From: Chryseotalea sanaruensis
GTDB taxonomy: Bacteria; Bacteroidota; Bacteroidia; Cytophagales; Cyclobacteriaceae
DNA length: 64,000 nt
Reading direction: 5' to 3'
NCBI RefSeq assembly: GCF_003990915.1
Contig: NZ_BHXQ01000002.1
Location: 248,001-312,000 of the forward strand
The position numbers and the translations under genes were made by a program. Of the stretch, positions 53,782-63,700 are shown piece after piece. The notes beneath the pieces were generated by a model. The model searched no databases, was not told the DNA's origin, and saw nothing but the letters and a program-made list of their open reading frames with translations. Every line of letters begins with the position of its first letter. Position 1 is the stretch's first letter.

Positions 53782-56427
53782 CTATTTATCTACGGTTGTA
53801 GGCTTTCTTATTGTTGGATTTATAATCTGATAAAGTTTGTTTTTTTCGCTTGTTGAAAACATCACTTTTCTCAGGAACATCTCTACCGGAAGTACTAAAA
53901 ATGCAATACCTACTTGCAAGCCAAAATCCATAACTGGGCTTGTGGTGACGAAATAAGTGCCTACAGCCGCTTGAATTAAGGTGATTAACAAAACAATGGT
54001 AAGCATTGAAAGCATTTGCGCAATTAGCCTATACCGATTGTTTAAAGCCTGAAGACGCATCGACAATACCACCAACACACTAAAAACGGCAAACTCCATG
54101 GCATAGAACCATGGGGTTTTCCAGAATGGAGGGTTAATGCGCACACGAATACTTTCCAACTCACTAATTCTTCCCAGGGCATCTCTTGTTTGAAACTTGA
54201 GTGTATAATTGCCTAGTGCCAGGTAGGGGAAATTAAAAACATTATTGCTAGTCCAGTCTGACCAGCCTCCTTCAGCATCTGAACCTTCCAATGAGTACCG
54301 ATACTGGGCGCCCAATTGAGAACCAAATGTTGCTTGAACAATTTCTACATTTAACTGCCCTCCATCTTGCTCTAGTTTATAAAAGGGCAGATTAACAGGG
54401 AAATAGGATTGCTGATTGCGGATGGATCGAATCAAAAAGGGATAAGTAGTTGCCTGCTCTAATGATTTGTTAGAATAGAAGCGGAATAGCTCATTGTCTT
54501 TAGTAACAACCCATAAAGCATCAGTACCTTCTTCAGCATCAATGTAGCGCAGTTCAGCAAATACATTCAGGTATTCCAGGTTTTGATTGTCTTCAAAAGA
54601 GCCAAGGCATCTCCACATTTCTTTATACCGATACCAAAGATTGTCGCCTGTTGCAAAAAATTGAGAAGGCTTTCCTAGTGAATCAATTACGCGAACAGCA
54701 CCACCATTTACTGTGTAGAAACCATTTGTGTTTACCAACACCATGGCATCGTCATATCTAATTGATTCGCTATGGTCCAATGCCGGATTGGTGAAAGCAT
54801 ATGTTTTTAATGTTTTATTTTCTTCTAAACTGTAAAGTGTTTTGGATCCTGTAATCCATAGAGTTCCCTTTGCATCTTCAACGAAGGAACTAATGTCATC
54901 ATGTATGTCTTCGATCAGGGTGCTTTCTCCGGCTTCTGTCCACGAGAATACTCTGCCCCTGTAGGTTTCACCAACAATTCCGTACTTATCACTGGATGCA
55001 ATAACTTCTACAGGTTCTTGTACTAATTGCTTTCCTTTAAGATCTTCAATTTCAAACAAGCCTGATAAACCTGACGCATATAAAGTACCCTTATGATCGA
55101 CCAGTTTTTCGATTTTTGTTTGTATGCCCTCTACTTTTTTAAATGAGAAAGTGCTCCCCATTAATATTTTCCGCACCTGTCTGATTTTCGCTACTACTGT
55201 TTCTGTTTTTTCTTCTACTAATGGTTGGTTTTCTTTTTCTGGTTCGTTCTTCTTTTTCCTTGATCGAAAAAGCCCTCTACGTTTTGCCGGCTCTTCTTCT
55301 TCCTCCTGTACAGCTATAGCTACCTGCTTTGTTACAGTGCCTTTCTTTTCTATAAAATATACTTCGTCCATATATTGATCTTCTTTTACCAAAGTAAAAA
55401 GACCAACAGATGTTCCCACATACACTCTGTCTTCGAAGGTTTTTGCACAAAGTATGTTTCCGCTAAGGCCAGTGTAATGATTAAAAGAACGGAAAGGTAA
55501 TTCAGGTGCAATACAGCTAAAGCCATATTCATGACCAACCCATACATTTCCTTCAGAATCGCGCCTCATGCAAAAGACTTCATTATCGGGAAGGCCAGAG
55601 TAATAGTTTATAATTTCTTCGGTTGCACCATTTTGCGGGTTTATAAAAACCACACCGCCATTAAGGGTACCAAGTGCTATTAGTTTATCATTGACCCATG
55701 CACCACTTACCACTACACCAGATTGCAAATATTTAGCATCTTTCAGCACAACCTCTTTTAAAGAAGTGGATGCATTAGCCAGGTAATATTTTTGATCTTC
55801 GGTGACTACAAAATAATTGTTATTAAAAGAAAGCACCAAGTCAACACCCTTTAAAGATCCCAAGTCGGTATTTACCAGACCGGCTCCTTCAACTTTATAA
55901 TTATTGCCGCTAAATGTAGCTGCATAGATTTTCCCAGATAACTCAAATAAATTTGAGAAGCCTTCTTCGCCTTCTGGTAACTTTAATCTGTTTATTTTTT
56001 TATCGCTTATCTGATAACTAACCAGTTCATTTTCTGTGATGAAGTATAATACACCCTTATCACTTACACTTTCAAAATAATCGTGGCCTGGATTGGATAA
56101 AATAGGTCTGAGTTGTAAACTGTAATCAGTTGCAGTGATAACCTGACCGATCACACCTTCACCTCCGGCAAATATCTGACCGTCCTCCATGCTCAGGGAG
56201 TAGATAATAGAGGGTGTAGCTATGGTTCGCCAATTATGACCATCAAATTGTGTAAGACCCTTACGGCTGGCAAAATACATCAGTCCACTTGTATCCTGAG
56301 TCATATCAAAACTAAGTGCCCCTGCCTGTGTGTCTTGTGAGTAGTGGGAAATGTAGTAGTGGCCTGGTTGAGCAAATGCAGGCAAGCCAATTAGCGTGAG
56401 GATAAATAAAAGTAGAGTGATCTTCAT
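53782..56427 (-). CDS. Secreted propeller protein with Y_Y_Y domain and C-terminal membrane helices
   Basis: 881 aa. Signal peptide (about 1-19). The first ~680 residues are repeated strands of two-component-regulator-type propeller units (QDTSGLMYFASRKGLTQFDGHNW, RRDSEGNVWVGHEYGFSCI). Around residues 372-415 a highly charged insert (EEEEEPAKRRGLFRSRKKKN) interrupts them. A Y_Y_Y-like beta domain (about 695-765, AQYRYSLEGSDAEGGWSDWT) follows, then four hydrophobic segments (about 775-850). In hybrid sensors this layout continues into a kinase, but here it ends after the membrane part: no HisKA, HATPase or DNA-binding domain. Possibly a ligand-sensing partner of another protein. Confidence 0.82.
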   Translation of the reverse strand: MKITLLLFILTLIGLPAFAQPGHYYISHYSQDTQAGALSFDMTQDTSGLMYFASRKGLTQFDGHNWRTIATPSIIYSLSMEDGQIFAGGEGVIGQVITATDYSLQLRPILSNPGHDYFESVSDKGVLYFITENELVSYQISDKKINRLKLPEGEEGFSNLFELSGKIYAATFSGNNYKVEGAGLVNTDLGSLKGVDLVLSFNNNYFVVTEDQKYYLANASTSLKEVVLKDAKYLQSGVVVSGAWVNDKLIALGTLNGGVVFINPQNGATEEIINYYSGLPDNEVFCMRRDSEGNVWVGHEYGFSCIAPELPFRSFNHYTGLSGNILCAKTFEDRVYVGTSVGLFTLVKEDQYMDEVYFIEKKGTVTKQVAIAVQEEEEEPAKRRGLFRSRKKKNEPEKENQPLVEEKTETVVAKIRQVRKILMGSTFSFKKVEGIQTKIEKLVDHKGTLYASGLSGLFEIEDLKGKQLVQEPVEVIASSDKYGIVGETYRGRVFSWTEAGESTLIEDIHDDISSFVEDAKGTLWITGSKTLYSLEENKTLKTYAFTNPALDHSESIRYDDAMVLVNTNGFYTVNGGAVRVIDSLGKPSQFFATGDNLWYRYKEMWRCLGSFEDNQNLEYLNVFAELRYIDAEEGTDALWVVTKDNELFRFYSNKSLEQATTYPFLIRSIRNQQSYFPVNLPFYKLEQDGGQLNVEIVQATFGSQLGAQYRYSLEGSDAEGGWSDWTSNNVFNFPYLALGNYTLKFQTRDALGRISELESIRVRINPPFWKTPWFYAMEFAVFSVLVVLSMRLQALNNRYRLIAQMLSMLTIVLLITLIQAAVGTYFVTTSPVMDFGLQVGIAFLVLPVEMFLRKVMFSTSEKNKLYQIINPTIRKPTTVDK

Positions 56428-56470
56428 GACTGGGGAATGATAAACCCAAAGTTAAGCTTTAAAATAAAAA

Positions 56471-56492
56471 AGGTGGACATTTCTGTCCACCT
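56471..56492 (-). terminator. Terminator after the caspase-like gene
   Basis: 9-bp perfect stem (56471-56479 with 56484-56492), 4-nt loop, followed on the minus strand by TTTTTTATTTT. It separates the caspase unit from the propeller gene. Confidence 0.88.
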
Positions 56493-56513
56493 CTATGCAA
56501 AAGGTTCGGTATA

Positions 56514-57707
56514 CTATTTGGCTACAAACACAAAATCGCTGCCGGGAGCATTGTCTCCGAATTCACCAAATCTAGGTTGAATCTTCAATTTTTCAACGTA
56601 TGAGTATATTTCTGGAAGGGTTAAAACACCATCTCTCCCTCCTCTACTTCTTAATGCCTCAATTAAGTTTTTTGCAAATGGTGAATGCTTACCCGCAATA
56701 CCGTCAGATACATAGGTTTTACCACCCGAGGTTAAAAACCTTCTCGTTTTATAGGTGAGCTTTCGGGTGATAAACTCTGCAGTGTTCTGCTCCTTGTATA
56801 CCTCATCCCCAATACCCCTTGATGAAGCCAAGGCTGCATCAAAAGTTCCGCCAAAGCAAACATCCATAGCCAGAAAAATATGCTCACATGGAATGTTGTT
56901 GATGATAGAACGAAGTCGATTGTGCGACAGGTAAGTTGTTTTTGCTTCATCGTTAATCAACGATTCACGTGTTACCACAAAACCTTCACCAAAGGTTTGA
57001 TCATAATTACCGTGGCCAGCAAAGAATATTAAAAGCTGATCCAGTGGTTTATATTTTTTCTCTGCATACTCACGGATCTTTTTTAGTACATCAGCTTGTG
57101 TGCCATTTTCAACAACATCGACTTGAAATCCGTAGGTCTTTTTCAATTCAGCTGCAATCGTGCGTGAATCAAATACAGGGTTTACTAAATCTCCCCAGTG
57201 GTCGTATTCATCTGTTGCAAAAATCAGGGCATAATCGGTACGGTCAAGTTTAGTTGCATCTGCAAGTGCTGCCGAGCCAATCGTAACCTTTCTATAGCTA
57301 ACTGTTTTTTGTCCATCGATGTTCTCTGCTATAATCTCCAGCAAATTATCACCGTCCATTAGTGTAATGCTGCGCTCTACAACAGTATGAAGCTTTTCTT
57401 CATCTGTGGGTTGTATGGAGGAACTGCCACGGGACGCGGACTGTTCACTTTCCTTTACATTAATAATAATGCTTTTGATGGGTTTGTCAGAATCAATTTC
57501 TACCCTGATCTTAAACTTGTTCTCCTGTGCATAGTTTGTTTCTTGCACAGGCGTGATCCAGTTAATAACCGGAATGGTAGTACTAGCAAGTTTTTTAGGA
57601 TCGCTGAAGTCCACCTCGAAATCATTTGTACGTGTACTCACGTTTTGAGCCATGGCAACGGCCACACTCAAAATCGTTAACGCTAATGAGAAGAGTCTTT
57701 TTTTCAT
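56514..57707 (-). CDS. Secreted caspase-family (C14) peptidase
   Basis: 397 aa. Signal peptide (about 1-20, ending AMAQ), an N-terminal beta domain (about 45-145) and a caspase/metacaspase-like p20 domain. The catalytic dyad is visible: His232 in FFAGHGNYD and Cys284 in AMDVCFGGTFD, each after a hydrophobic strand as expected. The S1-pocket region cannot be assigned reliably, so the P1 preference is unknown. It starts 2 nt after the stop of the large sorting-domain protein, so the two are almost certainly one transcript. Confidence 0.87.
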   Translation of the reverse strand: MKKRLFSLALTILSVAVAMAQNVSTRTNDFEVDFSDPKKLASTTIPVINWITPVQETNYAQENKFKIRVEIDSDKPIKSIIINVKESEQSASRGSSSIQPTDEEKLHTVVERSITLMDGDNLLEIIAENIDGQKTVSYRKVTIGSAALADATKLDRTDYALIFATDEYDHWGDLVNPVFDSRTIAAELKKTYGFQVDVVENGTQADVLKKIREYAEKKYKPLDQLLIFFAGHGNYDQTFGEGFVVTRESLINDEAKTTYLSHNRLRSIINNIPCEHIFLAMDVCFGGTFDAALASSRGIGDEVYKEQNTAEFITRKLTYKTRRFLTSGGKTYVSDGIAGKHSPFAKNLIEALRSRGGRDGVLTLPEIYSYVEKLKIQPRFGEFGDNAPGSDFVFVAK

Positions 57708-57709
57708 AT

Positions 57710-60700
57710 TTATTTTTTAATCAGTACTCTGGATTGTTGTATCTGCTTACCCTGTTTGTTGTCTACTGCTACTTTAAAAATATAGAGCCCCTCCGTATCT
57801 ACAACCTGTGCTCCATTCCATTCAAAAGTATAATAACCAGGTGCAAATGCTTTACTAAGTATCGTACCATAACTTTTTCCCATTGCATCAATCACTTCAA
57901 TCGACACTTGCTGCCGGGCCCCTCCTGCTTCAGGCAATGAGAAGGGAAGGGATACTACATCAGCGCTCGGATTAGGATATGCCTTGCCCAATTGGACCAT
58001 GTTTGGTAACATTTCATTTATAATGTTTTCGCCATAATAAATCCTGAAACGTGAGGACTCATTAGGATTAAAAACATATGAAGATTGTGAAAGCATATCA
58101 ACTGGTTGTTGAAGCGTTTCGTCAAATAAATAAATTTCTTGTTTAAGGTTTGCCAAATCTGCACTATTCCATTTAAGCGTTGCAGAACCACTTTGATTAG
58201 AAGCTACTGTAAACTCCCATACATACTTATCTGAAGTAGGCACTACATCTCGCGAGAAGTTTTTTGCAAAGTGCTCAGGGTGCGCGAAATTCAATTCCGA
58301 ATACTCGAAAAACCGTGGTGGATTTACACCATCAAATTGGTCAAAGGAATTGTCGGCTAACTTATGCATACCTATGCCTCCAAAAGTATTTTCAAATTCA
58401 CCATTGCTGATAGTTAAAGGCATTAGCCAATCACCCTCACCAAAAACAACATCGTTTGTTCTTACACCGGCATTAGTTTGTCCGGCAAAAGGAACTGAAA
58501 TAGTTGCTGCTGCGCTGGCAAACACCAAGCCACCTTCAAATGGAGAAAGATTCTGATTTGTTTGAGCATATTGACCAGAGGTGTATTTCACCAAAACTGC
58601 ATTTGTTCCTGTTAATGCATTGTAAGCTGATACATCTGCCCAGGAAATCGTTGACAGGTAGGGGTTGCCTATCATATTCCAACCTTGCTTTAGAGATATT
58701 TGAAAAAGGTTATTTCGGTCATTAGAAGGGGCAAGTATTCCTTCGCCTATTTCAATATCCTCTGCGACTTTAATGTTGATAAAATATCCTTCCCCTCGTT
58801 CAATTGTAGAGAAGTCTGTGGGAAATTCGCCCCAGCCAGTTTGATCTTTATATTTCAGGAAACGATAGCCAATTTTATTTTCAAGATCTGAAAGCTCATC
58901 AAAAACAGCTGTTATACTATTGCTATTCCCTAATTCAAATGGAATGGAAAATATCTTCCAGCCATTTTTAGTGCCGCCTAATCCGAGCTGAGCAGATGGT
59001 ATTTTACTGTCAATTAGTGAATAGCTGACAAAAAGTTTATAGGTATTGGTTCCTGCCGGTGAACGCACTTCATTGCCTGATAAATCTGTTGCAGTAAAGA
59101 AGTATTCAAGACCTGTCTCGTCAAAAAATGTAGCAGGCACATTAAAATCATATTGATTTGCAATTCCTGAATTTAAAACTCCTTGTAAAGTACTAAAGGA
59201 TACTGCTGCGATTTTTCTGTAATGCAGTACTGCATTTTCAACTTCACCAGAATTATCTGTAACAATTGGTGAAAAAATTGTAGCAGCACCTTTATTCACG
59301 CTTGTAGGTGCAGTAAATGTGATTACTGGTGCTACGTTATCTATCGTAAGGAAGCTCCAGGTAATTTCATTGCTTGCATTACTGAAATTATCAATAAAGG
59401 CACCAGCCTCAACTACTACATCATATAAGGTTTGAAACTCAAATGCTGAAGGAGGTGTAAAGGTAATTTTGTTGCCCGCAATAATTCCAGTGGCTGCATC
59501 GATCGAAAACTCAGGTTCAGGGCTTCCTTGGATAAATACATCTAATGTTTTTCCAGCCACACCTGTTACAGCCTTATTAAAGGTGATTTCAAGCGTTGAG
59601 TTAATCGCAACATCTTCAGCATTGTTTGCAGGACTTAGCAATGTTGTAGATGGCCCCGCAGTGGTTGTGAACTGCCAGGAAGATGCTTCAAGACCCGCAA
59701 AGTCGTTTCCATAAATATCCTTGAAAGCACCTACTTCAATTGCAACTGAGTAGCTAGTGCTATTATCAAGCGGTTGTGCAAGAGTAAAAGTAAATGTGTT
59801 TCCCGTTTTTACAGCACTTGTAACTGCAATGACTGATACAGGGTTTACTAAATCCGTTGTTTTAAAGATTCTTAAATTGCGGGCAGCTACAGCCGTTGCC
59901 TGCTCATTTAAAGTTATGGCCAATGTTGTGTTGGCGTTAACATCCGTAGCATCAGTGATCGGGGCCAATTGTGTAAGTACCGGACCGGTATTGTCTTCAA
60001 TTACCGTTAGCAATTGATTGACAGTAACATTTGCAAGTGTTTGTGTTATACCCGATGGCCACTCAATTATTAATTCATCGATAACTGAAGAGGAACCGAA
60101 ACCAAAGTGAACGATAAGACTATTTTGTGAAGCAAGAGATGAGTGACCTGTAACTTCACGATGCTGTGTTATTGACCCTATGCGCGCTTTTACTCTGGCG
60201 CCAATACCAGAACGATTTGAGACTGTACCGTTAAGTTTAAGTTTTAACCAATTATTTAACCCTCCGCTATTTTTAAAAAGATGACGGTTTGGAGGAGCCT
60301 GAGCATTTTGTGAGAAAAAGGCATTCAAGCTGGTAATGGCAATATCCAAGTATCCATCGTTATCATAATCAGCTAAAGCAAGGCCGCCATTAATAGCCGC
60401 ATTATCACAAAATTTTTCAGTTGTTAGTTTGGTAAAGGTTGTGCCATTTTGGTTTAGATAAATTGTGTTGCTTCCGAATCTGGAGGTTACTAAATCAAGA
60501 AAGCCATTATTATCTATATCACCCCAAACCGCTGAAATTGTACTAGCTGGCTGTGCCTCCATAAGAACGCTTGCTTCTTGTTGGGAAAACGTAGTTCCTG
60601 CATTATTGCGAAATAATTTATTAGGTGAGGATGCCTCTTGCTCGGTAACATATACATCAATAAATCCATCATTGTTGTAATCACCGGCTGCTCCTGCCAA

Positions 60701-63700
60701 TGTTTCTGCTAATAGTGTAAAACCAGGATTAGGCAATTCGGTAAATGAGCCTGTTCCGTCATTTTCAAAAACCAGTGCTGATGTTACTGATTGGGCGTCT
60801 ATAACAAAGATAGCATCCATGTCACCATCATTATCTTTGTCAAGCCAGACAACATCATTTACAGCCCTTCCTTCTATTGTTAAATCACCTGAATTGGTAG
60901 CGGCAATAAATTCTCCTGAATTGGTTTGGAGATATAAAGCATCTTTAACTGTGCCAGGATCATATTGTGAAAAAGTAATATGTAAGTCTAATAAACCATC
61001 ACTATTCACATCAATCCAACTAGTATAAAATGTGCCGTCATCGTCTGAGCTCGTATTTTGATTTACAATTGAATTTACTTTTGTAAATGTAAAGTTTCCA
61101 TTGCCGCGATAAAGCGCGTGGGGCTCACCTGATGATGCAAAAAAGATGTCCAGATTACCATCTTTATTATAATCAGCAATACTAGCTGTTATATATCTGT
61201 TTGATTCAAACACGTCATTTAGCGGAGTGAAAGTGCCATTGTCATTTCTATATACAAGTACTTCCTGTAACTCAAGGGAAAAAATTCCGAAATTGGTTAT
61301 TATCAAATCTTCATCTCCGTCATTATCAAAATCTCCCCAAAGCGTACCAATGGTATTAGTTAATGGCGTAGTGGTTACGCTTTCCTGTTGTAAAAAACGT
61401 GGAACTGTAAACGGTATACTTACTTCACTACTTGGCGAAGAGTCACCCGTGCTATTCCTGGCTATTATTCTGTAAAAGTAGGTTGTGCCTGGCGTTACAG
61501 TATTGTCTATATGGGATGATGTAGGATAGTTAACTTCAGCAATTTGAGTAAATCCACTACCGGAAACGGTAGAACGTTCAACAACAAAAGAGGTTTCAAA
61601 TGCGGTTGGGGTCCAACTAATTTCTACTTCTGTGCTGCTGAATGCAAATACTCTTGGAAGCTGCGGTGCGGCAGGAATAGGATCTGTTGCATTTAATGTA
61701 AGCTCCACTGTACGACTTACTGAAGGAGCAACACTCGGATTGGATATCCAATGCAGGGTTAATACGCTAGTTACGTCATTCCATGAGCCATTTTGTGTCG
61801 GATAAATATCTGGTGAGCCCTCAGCAAGAAACTGATCGCGAATATAGACAGTCCCGCACGACTCCTCGATTACAGCAGGTTCGTCAACACTAACAAGACC
61901 GGCCGTAACATCACTAATAGAATAATATCCATCTGATTGTTTTCTTACAACAACATTTAAAGCTGTTTCTTCAGTACCTACTATAAACAGTGACCAACTT
62001 CTATTGTCGGGAATTGTTGTTTCGCAAACACTTAAAGTGTTTGCTACCACCTGTTCGAAAGGAGAGTTTCCAGAAGCGTTTATGGCCGCCACTCTGTAAG
62101 TTGTGGCAGAGCCTGGTGTCCTGTTGCGATCAACAAAGTATATTCTTCTTCCTTGTCCATTAGGGGCAGGCGAGGATAAAGTATCCAGAGAAACAAAACT
62201 TGTTCCATTGAAATATTGTACAACAAATGCATTCTCATTAAAGGAGTCATCGGTCCAACTTAATGTAACCTCTTCTGTACCCGCACCTGCAACATCAAAA
62301 CTTAAAACTGGCGAAGGAGGTATTACTGTTTCATTTGTATAGTATAGCCCGCTAAATGGAAGCAACGCAAAAGCTCTTCCACTTTGAATATTACCTTCTA
62401 CAACAAGATTAATGATCTCATAGAAGTCACCAACATTCCCAAATGAAGTTATAGTTGTATAGGTCTCACCTAAATCCCTGGAAACTAAAACTTCTTTTCT
62501 ATCACTTCCATCATTTCGGGTAATAAAAATATGCCCTTGATCTGAGACAAACATTTGGCCTCCTGGAGGTGCATCTTTTATAATCCAGTCATTATTATTT
62601 TGGAATTGAAATGCCAATTTGTGGATGCTCGATCCCACATCTCCATAAACAAATGTTAAACCCTCTTTAACTTGAAGACTTTTTATATTGTCAATTGCGT
62701 GTTCTGTTACAAGAGTAGCTGAAGCTGCAAACGGAAGTGTGGTTAAATCAATTTTATACACTTGGTCGTTACCGCTATCATAATCGTACCATAACAAATA
62801 TAACTCGTTAGTTACATCATTACGAACCATTAGTTTCCGGGGAAATCCATCAAGTAAAGGAAGATTCGTAACTGTTGTTGCTGCAGACCAAGTTAGTGCC
62901 TGGTCAGACGAGTAATAGAGTTGGCCATTGCCATAATCAAGTCCATATAGTTTCTGAGTGTTGCTGCCCATAGCAACCAAACCAACATCAGTGGGAGGCA
63001 TGATGCCGCGTTCTGTTATAGAATTATTGGATGAATTGTATAGATAACTTTTTTCGCTACCAATTATTAAAGCTGTTTCGGAAAGCTCAAGTGGTAAAAT
63101 GTGTCTGAATCGTTCGCGTGTATGCAGTATATCTGACCAAGTATTATTTACACCTTCAAGTGCATGAACGTTAAATTGGCTTGTTACTAAAACTGTCCCA
63201 TCTGATAAATGTTCCATATCAGTTGGTTCCAATCTGTCTATCCCATTATTCGCAACCACAAAAGAAGTGCCTCCATTAGTTGTCCTGATTACACCACGCG
63301 TTTCAGTTCCTAGAATAAAGCTTGAAACACTACCTCCGGCCAGACATCTTACATCAGCCGTGAGCAACCCTCCTACTCTCTCCCAGAGGAAGCTTCCGTT
63401 AAAGTCTTTTAAGTAAATTTTTCTATTATAATTGTCAACTAAAATCAATTTATCTCCTAGAGAAAGTATAACTTCAGTGCCATAGTTATCTTCAAAATTG
63501 AGATCCTCTAAACCTGTATTGTCTACTAGCCATTCATCTCCTACTCGAAAGTCAGTACCTGCTCCATCAACATCATTAGAATAAATAAATCCAAAGTCTC
63601 TGGTAAAACAGTACATCTGGCTTTCTTGATAATTGTACTCCAGATCAAGCACTACAAAGTTGCCTACGAGGTCAGTTGTTACCTCGATTGCTGATTCACC

